Shown here piece after piece: positions 1 to 11,210 of a DNA stretch of 29,756 bases. Position numbers and translations under genes: made by a program. The first letter of the stretch is position 1, and the number at the start of each line of letters is the position of its first letter. The notes below the pieces were generated by a model that worked only from the letters and a program-made list of their open reading frames with translations, was not told the DNA's origin and did no database searches. Source of the DNA: Spirogloea muscicola (taxonomy: Eukaryota > Streptophyta > Zygnematophyceae > Spirogloeales > Spirogloeaceae); NCBI GenBank assembly GCA_009602725.1, contig WELB01000311.1, positions 67,171 to 96,926 of the forward strand, in the 5' to 3' direction.

Positions 1-2
1 CC

Positions 3-2793
3 GCCGCTTCCGCGGACAGCGGCGGCAGTGCCGGCGATGCGGCACCCGAGCCCGTGCACGGCTTGGGCGGGGCGGCGGCCGCCCCCGCGGCGTCGTCGCC
101 GGCGAGCAGGACGCTGCTGCTCGGCTCGCTCTTTGGCCTCTGGTACCTCTTCAACATCTTCTTCAACATCTACAACAAGCAGGCAAGTGTCCAACTCGCC
201 AGTGTCCCATTGGTTTTTGGTGGAGGCGGGCACCTCGGCAGCAATGCAGGTCCCACCTGCCGTGGAGAAAGGCACTAAGAACGTGGCTTTTGCCGCCGCC
301 ATCGTTAGGTGCCTCCAGAGGTGCAGCATCGGCAGCATGTGGCACTGTGGGTTGTGGTCGGCTGATGGCAGCTGCATTGGCGATGTTGTGACGCGCCACG
401 TGCTGCTTGTTGCAGGTCCTCAAGGCCTTCCCGTACCCTGTCACCATCACGGCGCTCCAGTTTGCGATAGGCACGGTCGTGGTGCTCGTCATGTGGATCA
501 CGGGCCTGTACAAGCGGCCGCAGATCACCCAAGAGCAGGTGTTTTGACCAGACTTAGATGGGACTGCTTGGTCAAACCTCCGCCTGCAGTCATGCCATGG
601 CAACCAAGATCTTGAGCTGTCTTAAGATGCAGATGAGAAAGCTAGCTCTTCCTCGACTCTCATGTCTCAGATGCAGAGTCTGGACGATAGAAGCACTCAG
701 AGAATGACTAGTCTGAGAGCGGACAAGGGTACTATTTGGGTGTCGCCGCTGTGCACACATTAATCACTGTAGACATGGCATATCGAAGCACCTGTCACAT
801 GATCTGCACAATGGTAGCCTGGGCTAGCTTGCTCACGTCGACAGAGCCTTCAGGTAATAATGAAGTCCCGCAGAGGGTCCTTCACCATCCAATGAGCTCT
901 GCTTGTGACGCTTGAAGGTGGTTGCCATCCTTCCGCTGGCCGCAGTCCACACCCTGGGCAACCTGTTCACAAATGTGAGCTTAGGCAAGGTGGCGGTGTC
1001 ATTTACGCATACTATCAAGGCGCTTGAGCCCTTCTTCTCAGTGCTCCTGTCTGCGATGCTGCTGGGCGATGTAAGCTGCCACCTGCCCCCTTTGTGTGAT
1101 CCTCCTCTTTTTACACGTACCTCAGTGCTTCTTTGTTTTGCTAGTTCTTCGAGAAGATCACTGCCTGCTCTGCCTGCTCATTGCATGTACTGCTGCACCT
1201 TGAATGGCAGTCGCCGCACCCATGGGTCATTGCTTCTCTACTTCCGATCGTGGGCGGTGTGGCCCTAGCCTCCGCCACAGAAGCTTCATTCAACTGGTGA
1301 AAACAAATGCACATCCTCCAGAATCGCTTTACCAGTATTTTAGCAAGCCAAGGCATATCATTATCTGCAACTTAATGAGGCTATTGCATGTGTTGTCATG
1401 ATGGCGTGAAGGATAAAGTAATTTTGTCGTACTGCATAGTCTGAGCTGTCCAAACTTGCACGTTGCTTCTGCTGAAGGTCACTCGTATGAGCACTGCGTG
1501 AAGATGAACCCCAATGTTCAGCTAACATTGTTGGCAGAGCGTGACTGCAGGGCTGGGTTCCTGAGTGCTATGGCATCCAATCTTACTTTCCAGTCTCGGA
1601 ATGTCCTTAGCAAGAAGCTCATGATCAAGAAGGATGTGAGGCGTAGTGCTCAGTTCATGCACTTGTTGTGTGAACAATGTAGTCATGCTTCTGTGGCAAA
1701 TGCTTTTGTATCGTATGCACGAGTTGCTTTGGCAGTAAGCACTGGGAGTTGAATTTTGAGCTTAGGCCTTACCATCTTTGTCCTGCATTGTCCTTCTTGT
1801 GCAGAAGGATGCACTGGACAACATCAATCTCTTCTCTGTCATCACCATCATGTCCTTCTTCCTCTTGGCTCCAGTTGCTCTCCTGGCTGAAGGCGTCAAA
1901 ATGACTCCAGCTTACCTTGAGGCTTCAGTACGAACTTCTCTACGACTCAAACCAGTACCGGAGCCCTCTCCTGTTTGCATCTTAACAATGATTAGCTCAT
2001 AGCGTATCCTAGTCTTCTGGAAGATTGATGGCTGATATGAACCATACTGTTATTGTAACAGGGACTGGATGTGAAAACAATATTGACGCGATCACTGATA
2101 GCTGGACTGTGCTTCCATTCCTATCAGCAGGTACGACCACGTCAAGTCAAGTGTGACAATGTGGCATGTTTTTGTGCTCTCTATTTGTAGCACGGACAGA
2201 CTTTGGCTTGCTTATAGTGATTGTGTTGTACATACTGCTGTACATGTAAGCTCTGGTTCAATGTTCTGGTCCAATAGCCATTAGTGCTGCGCTTCTATGT
2301 GAGATAGCAAAACAGTATTTGTCATTGAGCTGCGCTTCTTAAAACGAGAGTCTACTTGCTTGTGGTAGGTATCATACATGATCCTCCAAAGGGTATCTCC
2401 TGTGACTCATTCTGTTGGCAATTGCGTCAAGCGAGTCATCGTCATTGTGACCTCGGTCCTCTTCTTTCGCACACCTGTCTCCACAATCAATGGGGTTGGT
2501 AAGTCCACACCTCCGACCCTCTCAGTTGCTTGCTATTTCAACCACCGAGTCTCATGACCTCAACTCAGCAATGTTCAGGATTGATGTCGTTGATCTCCAA
2601 AGCAGTCATTCAGCTTGGTCGACAGGAGATCTGGACTCGAAGAAGCCTCAGGGCACTTCTCTATTGGGCCTTCACTAACATCACAAGTATGTACTTTGCA
2701 ACAGGTACGGCAGTGGCATTGGCAGGAGTTTTTGCCTACTCACGAGTGAAAGCAGTTCTTAGTCCTCCCAAAGTTGCACCTAAGATAGCATAG
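3..2793 (+). CDS. PPT: Plastid phosphoenolpyruvate/phosphate translocator (5' partial, 9 exons in window)
   Basis: This protein exchanges phosphoenolpyruvate for phosphate across the inner plastid envelope. Exons read as 3-182, 416-538, 918-1070, 1211-1296, 1551-1635, 1805-1927, 2062-2130, 2369-2498 and 2705-2793 (TAG). They join in frame to about 345 residues, with the start upstream of the window. Residues 1-37 are Ala/Ser/Gly-rich and probably the end of a transit peptide. Family landmarks follow in order: [124 protein letters not shown] and [13 protein letters not shown]. The VGNCVKR stretch holds the Lys-Arg pair of phosphate translocators. The string as a whole fits PPT better than the triose-phosphate or glucose-6-phosphate groups, as I recall those families. 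The first intron (183-415) has a GC donor (CAG|GCAAGT). The acceptor at 917 (gaag) has a weak pyrimidine tract. Confidence 0.9.
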
Positions 2794-2989
2794 TGCAGCC
2801 TACAGCAGCGAACAGTATCTGGAAGTAGCAGAAAGTAGAAGCATTTGGTATTTAGGACCGATTGTTAAGCTGCTGTTACAGAGTAGGTATGCTGCGACCG
2901 GTGTTGAGCAGATTCACAAATGTGTCCATAAGTCTGAGTTGGTCAACCCCGTCACACATGTCACAAGCTAGACATGTGATGGATTCATG
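2794..2989. other. 3' flank of PPT, intergenic
   Basis: This holds the presumed 3' untranslated region of the translocator. I see no ORF or repeat here that I can name, nor a clear TGTAA-type algal polyadenylation signal. Confidence 0.4.
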
Positions 2990-3250
2990 TCTTGCCTGCC
3001 TAAGAAAGGCTTATATTGGTGGAGCTTGTCGTTCACGTTGTCGTCGGGGCCGTGGCATTCCGGCCTCCATTTACCGACTAGAGGTTACTGAGAGCCTACT
3101 TGCTGACGTCTTAGCGGTCCGTATCTTGCTTCTTGTGCCATCCGGCCCTCTCAGACCTTGTCCATCTCTATGGGCTGGCCTCTCACAGCCACTGCTCTTA
3201 TTTCGGAAGCGCTTTCCTTCTTTGTGGCAGCCGCGACTGGCCTTCTGTAT
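2990..3250 (+). mobile_element. Truncated LINE-like retroelement 3' fragment (hairpin subfamily)
   Basis: Positions 3085-3190 closely match 19517-19620 and the reverse complement of about 17930-17820. Shared blocks are GACTAGAGGTTACTGAGAG, CTTGCT...GTCTTAG and GGGCTGGCCTCTC.CAGCCAC. The GGTTACTGA corresponds to the conserved ...Gly-Tyr-stop end of the element's ORF. The piece lies about 740 bases upstream of the next gene's ATG, in the same orientation. Confidence 0.6.
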
Positions 3251-3986
3251 CAGGGGCCACTCGGAAGCAGGGCGAGAAGCTCCCGCTAACTTCCGGCTAA
3301 GTTGCGGGGCCGGAAACGGGGGTCCCGGTGGGTGCGGCGCCGTTAAGTGCCGACCGGGCCCCCGTTAAGGCGGGGGGGGCAGGTGGAGCCCTCCCCGCAC
3401 CTCACGGCGCGCGACACGGCGGGGACTGCGGGGGGCCCATCCCCTCCCTCCCTCCTCCACCCCTCTCCCCTCCGGCCGTTCAATGGCTTACCTCGCGGCT
3501 CCCTCCGGGGCGCCAAAAACCCCCACCCATTGTCCATGGCGGCGGCGGCGGCGCGCGGGAGGCTGAGCCGAGGAGCCGATGCGCTGCGGCGGCGGCGGCG
3601 GCGGCGGCTGGTCATCCCTCTCCGGCCAGGCGGCGCTTCTCCGCCGGCTGCCTGACGAGAGCGGGGCTCCCGTGTCAGCTCCGCCGGCCTGCCGTGAAGC
3701 GGCGCTGCATGCGCTCACTCGTTACGACGCGACGACGAGCCTGCGGAGACTGAGCGATCCGGCCGCCGGGCACGCTGGTCTCGAAGTGACATACCGATCT
3801 TCCGCCGCTGGCGACGATACCGGCGTGGCCTCCGGCGTTCCACCGGTGGCTGCCTCGCCAGGCTCGGCGGAGGATCCGTAGAGCCGGCCATGCGGCGGGA
3901 ACGGCCAATCCAAGCTCGTTCGCTGATATCCGAGCTCCGTCTCCTCGAATTGGTCGCCATCCGGAGGTCTCCGGGCCGGCGGCGCC
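3251..3986. other. GC-rich 5' flank of the PAPS/nucleotide-sugar transporter
   Basis: This is very GC-rich DNA with a CT-rich run near 3442-3478 and short GGC/CGG triplet runs at 3538-3552 and 3588-3608. Open frames run through all phases here, which base composition explains. It probably contains the promoter and 5' leader of the gene starting at 3987. I see no TATA-like element I would defend. Confidence 0.4.
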
Positions 3987-6604
3987 ATGAGGACGCATGA
4001 GATCGCCATGCTCCCGCAGCCGATATCCAGCGCCAGGACCGCCGCCGCCGCGGGCGGCCCCGACGGCGCGGGCCTCGGCCTCACCCAGCGTGCGCACGAC
4101 CACGATCAGGAGGCCCCGCGGGAGGCGGTCGTGGACATCAGCTGGCAGACGAGGGGCCACCTTGCTGCCGACAAGAAGGGCGCACAGGTTGCCGTCGCGG
4201 CCTCCACCTCGCCACAGGTCTATGCTTTTGGCGTCAATCTCAGCTGGCTGCCCCGGTGGCTGCAGCTCGTCGCTTGCTGCTCCGGTATCTTCTTCGGCTT
4301 TGTCATCAATGCGATCTGCGAGGTTAACCAATGGCCACTGCCTCGGATGCCTCACTCAGACCAAGCTAACATTGCACAAGGCATTCACTGACACATGTAA
4401 ATCCCACGATTCTCTGAACTAGCAAAATGGAATTTACCCTTTTTCTGCAGCAAGTGGGAATTGTGCAAGATGACACTGCTCAATCAAGTCGGACCGAGAA
4501 GCTCGAAAGCAGCTCAATTTGCATTGTTGGCAGTTGCTTGCTTGAGTTGAGTGGTCACACAGCTCATTCAGATTCTGTCTTCTTGCATTTGCAGGAGTTT
4601 TTATTCAAGACACTTGAATTTAGGCACGTCTCAATCTGCCAAGAGAATGGAGACCCTGTGCTTACAAACTTCAACATGCGCTGATTGTCCAGCAGGCACA
4701 CGACCGAATACTTGAATTCAGGTCCTTTAGTTGCCGCTATAAGCACAAACTTTGCAAGGTGCTGAAGAAAGAGGCTTGTGCATTGCAGGTACCCTTGGTA
4801 CTTCACCTTCTCACAGTTTGCCATATACATTGTGCTGGCATACATTCACGGCTTCCGACCTTCGCAAATAACGCATCCATGGGGAGCTTACTTCAAGCTT
4901 GGCGCCGTCTTGGTGGGCAGCATGGGACTAACAAAGTGCTCCCTCCAGTACATCAACTATGCTGCGCAGATTATCTTCAAGTCCTGCAAGGTGAGCCACC
5001 CTTCTCATGACCTTCTCTCAAAAGTCTTAACAGATGCCTTTTCTCATCTGGCTTGTCGAGAAGAGCTGATTCTTGGACTTGGGGTCGGGAGCTTGCTGAT
5101 AAGTACTACTTGCCCAGTCATCTAAATATGTAAAGAGCTTCCAGCTAGAGCCTGCTGTTACAGTTAAGCTGCTGCATGTGTGCTTCAATGTCTTGTGCCA
5201 TGTTGGCCATTGCGAACGTTGAGTCAATGAGTGCACCCTCTCCTTTTCTATGACAGGCCAAGCTTGAGCACACACAGCTTCTTTCTGCTCACATTCGCAT
5301 TTGTGCAGGTCATTCCGGTCATGGCTGTGAGCCATTTGTTCCCTGGCCTGCGGCGATCATACAAGGCGCATGAGTACAGACAGGCCATATTGCTCGTTAT
5401 CGGGCTGATCATTTTCACATTAGCGGATGCCCAAGTTACGCCAACATTTGCATTAGCAGGCGTAATTTTGATCATAGGGGCACTTATTTTTGACGCATTC
5501 CTGGGTAATCTGCAAGAGCTGCTCTTCACTGTAGGCCCCTCAACGAGCCAAGTAAGTCCGATTACATCTGCACTGGAAGACTCCCACTTTGGTGAAGTGT
5601 ATCCAGTGTTGCACTTCTGCTAGATACGCGGACACATGTGCCAATCTCATGAAGTTGTTCCTGAATATGGCGTGACCAGGAGGAGGTTGTCTTCTGCTCC
5701 AGCGCAGCCGGGCTGCTCTTCCTCATCCCTCCAATGGTCATCACCGGAGAGCTCTCCTCGTCACCAAGCATTCTGAATCTGGTAGTCTTTTCCACCTTCT
5801 ATTCAGAATACTTGGGTTCTGACCAGCCTGCACTGTACTCCTCATTCACAGATTGATCAACTTGCAATTGCCAGTAATACACTAGCAGCATGCTTCCCCC
5901 GTTCTCATGCAGGTTTGTAGATTCTATTGTTAAACAATGCTGTTCCTGGGTTGTTCATTAACCAGTGCTTTGTTATGTAGGAACCCAAGGTGTACATCGT
6001 AATCTGTGTAGCAGCTCTAGCATCCTACATTGGCCAGCTTGCTGTCCTCTCCTCCGTGGCTCTCTTTGGTGCTGCCACGACTTATGTGGTATCGGCCTCT
6101 ATTCCACCAGCAACCCTCCCATCCTGAGCGACTCATGCTTTCACCTCCTCCTTAGTCCTGGTCTTTCAATCACGTGTTTCATTTCTTGTTACCTGCTCTC
6201 CTCTACTGCAGCATACAATGCCAAATTTGCTGATTGTATGCTCCTCAATAAGAAGGCGGAGGACTGCCTTCGGGGATCTCATGGATCAGCAACCGTGCGC
6301 TGTTTGACTGCTATCCGTGCTGATTAAGCCTCTACTTCTTACACTGCTTGTGTGCACTATGCAGATGACATCCTTGAGGAAGGCCTTCACGTTGTTCATT
6401 TCCTATTTGATCTTCACGAAGCCATTCTCCCTTATGCACTTGGTGGGTGTCGCCCTCATATTCTTCTCCTTCGCCCTCAAATGCACTGCGAAGAAGAAAT
6501 CAAAGGATGGCTATCAAGAACTTGCTTTGACTAGTTCTGCTGAAGAGTCCATAGATGTCAAGGAGGCCCGTTTGCAAGAGAAAATAGAAGCTGCTAGTAG
6601 ATAG
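3987..6604 (+). CDS. PAPS / nucleotide-sugar transporter, SLC35B2/B3 (UTR2/UTR4) type, 7 exons
   Basis: This is a predicted Golgi or ER antiporter of the SLC35B group, whose known members carry 3'-phosphoadenosine 5'-phosphosulfate or UDP-sugars. Exons are 3987-4322, 4595-4623, 4789-4990, 5309-5551, 5680-5781, 5981-6088 and 6365-6604 (TAG). They join in frame to 419 residues, near the family's usual length plus about 70 hydrophilic N-terminal residues. Landmarks are SGIFFGFVINAICEEFLFKT, YPWYFTFSQFAIYIVLAYIH, MGLTKCSLQYINYAAQIIFK, VIPVMAV, GLIIFTLADAQVTP, FDAFLGNLQE, LAVLSSVALFGAATTYV, SLRKAFTLFISYLIFTKPFS, and a Lys/Glu-rich tail. PAPS transport is inferred from the family; sugar specificity cannot be read from sequence. 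The donor after exon 1 is weak (GAG|GTTAAC). Intron 2 is GC-AG (TTTAG|GCACGT). The start could also be ATG 4008. Confidence 0.85.
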
Positions 6605-7559
6605 TTTAGATTAAGTGTGGGCAGCAACCATATTTGGCGGTCATGGAGGGAAGGGCACTCAAGAAGTAAGCAAGTTCATGCACGCAGCACAGTGGAATAG
6701 ATAGACATTAGTGCCCATTCTGCAAGCTTCACAGTACACATCATCCCAAATAGAGGGATGGTGCACAGAATTGCCTGCTTGGAGTTAGCACCACCAACAG
6801 CTAAATTAGCTCTGCGGACTTTGGCACATTGCCATCAAGCTGGATCCAACCCATTGGGCATGCGGTTGTTGTTCATTGATCAGGCCTTGCTCGTCATACT
6901 TTGGTGGCCCTTCCATGACATTGTGTTGTCATTTGAGCAAGTACTTAGCGCCCCAAATCTTGTCAACCATGTGAAGGTGGACAGGTAAACAGGCGGTCAG
7001 CTAGGTCCTAGCTTGGTGTGCCCTGTCCGTCTGCAGCTTGAGAGAATTGGGAGAAGTGCTAATTAGCATATTGCAGATTCTGGTGATAGAGTAGAAGCGA
7101 TCAAAATACATTTACATGGGGATGAGTATGCGCCATGTGATGAAGAGGAGGCCCACTCGACAATGCATGTTGGCATACAGCTGGTGGAGAATTTTACAGA
7201 GTCGAAGACGAACCTGAGAGACCCGAAAGGCGCGCGTAAGCTTGGGCTGCGGCTGCACCGCGCCCAGCTACCCAGGGCAGATATAAGTCATGCACCTCTT
7301 CCGCCTCCTCATGCTTCTTTAGCATGTCACACAGGCAATCTGCTTCTCTTCAAAGCTTGGCCGTGCTGCAAACGGGCATCCGCTGTGGAAGTTCCTGTGG
7401 CCGATGTTGACCGGGTCTGCCCAGTGTGGCGAGGAACTTTGCTCACACGTCGATGGTGGGCCACCAGCTACAGGATGCGCTGAATAAGGTCAGAAGGAGC
7501 CGGAGTCCGTGGAGAGAGAGACTCTTCCAGCAGATGGGGATGGTTTTGTGCTTAGTTTT
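6605..7559. other. Intergenic, no gene recognised
   Basis: It begins with the 3' flank of the transporter. Several 60-100 codon open frames occur, but none shows a recognisable domain or coding character. Toward 7480-7560 the sequence grades into retroelement-related DNA. Confidence 0.4.
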
Positions 7560-7735
7560 CTTAGCGCTTCCTCTGGCCCCCTTCTCGAACTTTGTTTATT
7601 CTTTTTTGGGCTGGTTTTTCCAGCCCCTATCCTCCATGGGCGAGCCCTTCTCTCTTTCCGGCAGCTAGTCTGTCGGATCTGAGGCTCCTCACTCGTAACT
7701 ACTGAGTGATCCATCCTCCCCCTGCTCTACATTAG
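7560..7735 (+). mobile_element. LINE-like fragment: hairpin unit followed by ORF 3' end
   Basis: A GGGCTGG...CCAGCCC hairpin at 7608-7629, followed by CTATCCTCCATGGGCGAGC, is joined directly to a copy of the element's ORF end at 7660-7705 (GGCAGCTAGTCTGTCGGAT to GTAACTACTGAGTG). The same ORF-end variant recurs on the minus strand at about 18770-18830. A 3'-untranslated hairpin lying upstream of another ORF end is what nested or tandem insertion would give. Confidence 0.65.
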
Positions 7736-7829
7736 CATCTTCCGACCCCTTTGTAGCTTGCCCGTCACGCCATCGCTCGCCGCTTCCATGGGGAGCCGGT
7801 GGACTTTCCTGCAGCCGGGTCGCTCGTCG

Positions 7830-8330
7830 CCCAGGTGTATCGCATGCGCCTGGCCGTCTCGCTGCAGAGATCAATGGCCCGTACGCTGCACCTGCGTGCC
7901 GGCCGAGCCCTCGCTGCTGCCTCTGGCTCTGGCCAGGGGACGTCCTTCCAGGAACATAGCCTCTCTGACCTGCGACTGCTTAGCAGGGGGTTACTGAGTA
8001 GTTCGGAGCTGCTTTGTTTCTTCTTGTGCGCATCTTTCTTAGTGCTTCGCCTTTGTGCTTCGCCTGGCCCCTTCTTCTTGGGTTTCTTGTACTCTGCTCA
8101 GTCTTTTTTGGGCTGGCTGTTCCAGCCCCTATCCTCAATGGGCGAGCTCTTTCTTCTTTTTTGTAGCTGCTCAATGCTTTTTCGGCCCCTTCGAGCCTTT
8201 GTCAATTCTTTTCTTGGGCTGGCTTTTTGCAGCCCTTTGCCCCCATTGGGAGTGCCACATCTCCTTCTTTCCAGCAGAGGAAAATTTCGTGTATTTGAAA
8301 CAAACGAAGGCCAAAGGCCAGGTACAAAGG
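7830..8330 (+). mobile_element. 5'-truncated LINE-like copy with 3' hairpins
   Basis: Positions 7838-8005 encode the conserved C-terminus, read as RMRLAVSLQRSMARTLHLRA, then GRALAAASGSGQG and SDLRLLSRG. One extra G moves the final Tyr-stop out of frame. Two hairpin units follow, around 8099-8150 and 8212-8265 (GGGCTGG...CCAGCCC and GGGCTG...CAGCCC, each followed by a CAATGGG or CATTGGG block). The coding part is about 85-90% identical by eye to 19915-20067, so both derive from one family. The copy is dead: only the last 55 or so codons remain. Confidence 0.75.
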
Positions 8331-8375
8331 CAAGCACATCTAAAGACCTACATAATCTACAGCAAAGTGACCCGC

Positions 8376-9570
8376 TCAGTAACCACGGGTCAAAACATAA
8401 AGGTCGCTAATCGATGCCTGAATACTAGATGTCAGATACGAAGCCCTTCTGCCACCAACTAGAGCTCGGCCAGCTTTCTGGTGCAAGGCATTAGCCTGAG
8501 CACGCTGCAAACAGGCCGAAACACGTCGTCGCAAGAAAGACAGATATGCAGCTGGCAAGCCCAACTCAACCGGAAACACATCTGCACGACGTATGTAGCC
8601 TAGATTGGCAATGTTTTGGAGGAGGGTGTGGAAACGAGGACCCAGACAACCAAAGACGTCGATTGCCGCTGACAGGAGCTGATCGCATTGAGGGTAGTCG
8701 GAGTAATGCTGCAGCTTTCTTTGTTCTGCAACGCCCACTGCGTGACCAGCGATGTGTGTGGATGCTGGTCCCTTGTACGCCTCCGTTGACTGTCTATGTC
8801 CCTGCAGCGCTCCCAAGCGCTTGCTTTGCACCGCCGCGCTGGTCGCGCCCTTGCAGCAGCCTCTGGCTTGCGCAGCGGGGTTGCTCTTCCTCCCCTCAGC
8901 TCATCTGACTTCCTACTGCTGACACGGGGGTATTGAGGGCGCCCTGTCTGCCTAGCCTTTGGCTCCGTCATGAACACCTGTATGCATCTGGCTGGCATTT
9001 CACAGCCGATTCTTTCATATCAGCAGCCGCTTTCTTCGTTACCACAACGTCGACCAGGGACCCGTGGGTCCTCCACCAGGTTGCACGCCCACAATGTCAA
9101 GTGTGCGGCGATGATGACGTCCCTGGGCGTCCGTGGTGATAGGCATGATATCGTTGACTTCCACGACTGCACGGTAGCCGGCGTCGCGCATCAAACCCGC
9201 CAGGGCATCGCGGAGGAGGTTGTGGATGCCCACCAGTTCTGTCCCAGTGGGGCATCTCAGCATGTGAGTGGCGAGCTCAGCACCCTCTGCACGGAAGCCG
9301 CACTCGCACTGCCGCACCCCGATCAGGCAGTTAGGTGGGAGCCGAGGAAGAGTTGAAGCGAAGTCCGAAAGGCCTCGGAGCTGATGCTGAAGGCGTTGGC
9401 GACGGCGTGAGAGGTGATCCAATCCGTGGCACCAGGTGCGGCTAGAGAAGTAAGTCTTGCCAGGCTCCTTGGATTATTCTCAATCTCTGGCAGCCTCCTC
9501 AACCTTCTGCGACGTTCGTCTTCCACTGCCGTAACCAGTCTGGATTGTGCCCGTCTATCGGAAGCTTGGG
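8376..9570 (-). pseudogene. Decayed LINE-like retroelement ORF: zinc knuckle, nuclease-like region and C-terminal tail
   Basis: Reading down the minus strand from about 9570, the fragment has a basic segment with DERRRRLRRLPEIENN. It is followed by TDWITSHAV near 9420, then CECGFRAEGAELATHMLRC, a C-x1-C-x11-H-x3-C zinc-knuckle pattern. Next come HNLLRDALAGLMRDAGYRAV, VEVNDI and RRTLDIVGV near 9070-9200, resembling the C-terminal restriction-like endonuclease of R2/CRE/NeSL-type LINEs (family knowledge from memory). The tail continues with VFGCLGPRFHTLLQNIA (near 8620) and ends LQRAQANALHQKAGRALVGG...SISDLYVLTRGY-stop at 8376. At least two frameshifts (near 9340 and 9040) and an opposite-strand insertion (about 8785-8940) break it. 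No reverse transcriptase motif is present, so the 5' part is lost. Confidence 0.65.
8785..8940 (+). mobile_element. Short LINE-like ORF-end fragment nested in the minus-strand copy
   Basis: The plus strand reads SLQRSQALALHRRAGRALAA, then ASGLRSG and SSSDFLLLTRG, before TATTGA at about 8930-8936. This is another version of the family's C-terminus, lying in opposite orientation inside the larger minus-strand relic. The relic's reading resumes on both sides, so this piece was inserted or inverted later. Confidence 0.6.
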
Positions 9571-9780
9571 CGAGGGCGGAGAATTGCGTGAGAAGGGGTT
9601 GGAGAGAGGGGAAGAGCCGATGGCTGTGATCGGCCAGCCCAGTAAATGAAATGGACACTTTTCGAAGGGGCCAGAAGGGCGGAGAATGGCGTGAGAAGGG
9701 GTTGGAGAGAGGGGAAGAGCCGATGGCTGTGATCGGCCAGCCCAGTAAAAGAAATGGACAGTTTTCGAAGGGGCCAGAAG
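9571..9780 (-). repeat. Two tandem ~101-bp hairpin units of the LINE-like family
   Basis: The unit beginning GGCGGAGAAT at about 9577 is repeated at about 9678 with only about four differences. Each copy holds GGCTGTGATCGGCCAGCC, the reverse complement of the family's GGCTGGCC...CAGCC hairpin, then TTTTCGAAGGGGCCAGAAG. In minus orientation they lie immediately 5' of the decayed ORF at 8376-9570. Confidence 0.7.
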
Positions 9781-9825
9781 AGGCGTTCGAGCTCAGGGTT
9801 TAAGGGCTCCCAGGGTTTAAGGGCT

Positions 9826-9856
<31 letters not shown>

Positions 9857-11208
9857 GGCGCAGGTTGCCGCCGCCGCCGCCGGAGCCCCCGCCGCAGAGA
9901 GAACCGCCGGCGAGCGCGCTCGCCGGCGCCAGCCCAGACAACTGGCGGGCCGCCGCTCTCCACGGGGCCCGAGAGCGCCGCTGCCGCGGCTTGGGCCCCA
10001 CTGGCGGCGGCCCACAGCCATGGCACGGCCGCCACTGTGGCCGTGCGTGCTCTCTTGCCGTCAGGCCCTCCTCCTCCGTCTTAAAACCTGACCCATTGCT
10101 GCGGTGCTTGCTGCGGCTGCGCTTGGCAGGCCCCCGCCAAGGCGTGACACCACCTTCGCGCAGCTCCAGCCGGTCTTTCAACAGGCGAGTGTGCCGTGGC
10201 GAGGTCGGCCTCGTGTCGCCATCGCCCAGTAGATTGGCATTGTGGGTCTGGCTGCTAGTCGCTTGCGGAGTGACCAGCAAGCGAGCCGGGGCTTCTGCCA
10301 CGAGTGCTTGTGAGTCGTCATTGAGTGCCTGAGCGCGGGAGTGGCCGGCGGGACGTGATGAAGCAAACCATCATCCGTTACCAAACTGATGTATACAAGC
10401 TGACGACTCCATGAGGCTGTTTCTGATCCCGCCAGCTTTCCTCCTCCCCTCTCCATCCCAAGTCAGAAACCCCAAACCCAGCAACCCAACATACTGTCCT
10501 TACCTCCAGTTTGTTGACGCTCCAAACCCAATTCGTGCTGGCCTTGCCATACCGCCTCTGTCATCTGAGAGCTGCTGCTGTAGTTGCGCCCGCTGTGGCA
10601 TCGAAGTGTGTGCTCAAAGCGTCTGTCGTCAGCATTTTGCGGGGGCGAGCGGGCATGATGAGTGCAGTTTGGTCCGTGTTTCTGACAGGCCTCCGGGCGG
10701 CTGAAGTCACCACTATCACTGCTACTTTGCCATCTCTGACCCGCTCGCCTGCCGCTCCTTACCTGGCTCACGTTGAGTCCATGGCCCGCTCTGCTGAAGC
10801 CCTCTGTCTCCCACTTGCAGGCTGGGACTTAAAGATCTGGAGCATGTAATCTGAGAATGGTGCATCTCAAGGATGTTGTGGACGTCCTATGAGCGCTTTT
10901 ACCTTGGCTGGACGGAGAAACAGTGGACAGTTTCTTATAAGTATGTCCTAGTATTGCAACAAGCAATGCTAGTGGCCTATTGCAAGTTGGAGGGTAGAGG
11001 TTTCAGGATGCATGTTGTCCCTCTAGTCTACCATGCTTCACCGTTCTGTGCTCTTTCCATTTACTGTCTATCCCCTCCTTTGTCAACAAACAGCAGAACG
11101 CTTATTACAGTAAATTTTACTAAATTCTTGTACAAATCAAGAGATCTTTCAGCAACTCAAAAGCCTTGTACGGTTTCTCAGTCAATCTATTCGCAGGTGA
11201 TACAGATA
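9781..11208. other. Intergenic; GC-rich block then unrecognised sequence
   Basis: Positions 9783-9825 hold a doubled CAGGGTTTAAGGGCT motif, and 9829-9858 a GCC triplet run. The GC-rich block ends near 10150. From there to 11208 I find no gene I can support. Open frames of up to 250 codons in the GC-rich part are mirrored on both strands and look compositional. Confidence 0.4.
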
Positions 11209-11210
11209 TA

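Noticed and set aside
7799-8462. Frames of 203 and 135 codons as possible genes
   Set aside because: They run through a truncated retroelement ORF end and its non-coding hairpin units; the same sequence recurs elsewhere in the window in different frames.
9555-10332. Long open frames on both strands across GC-rich DNA (up to 248 codons)
   Set aside because: Frames are open in several phases at once, products are Ala/Arg/Gly/Pro runs from triplet repeats, and the left part overlaps tandem retroelement units.
10463-10771. Possible second retroelement fragment with a cysteine-rich CSCARCG segment
   Set aside because: The similarity to a LINE zinc knuckle is too weak and no ordered motifs follow it.
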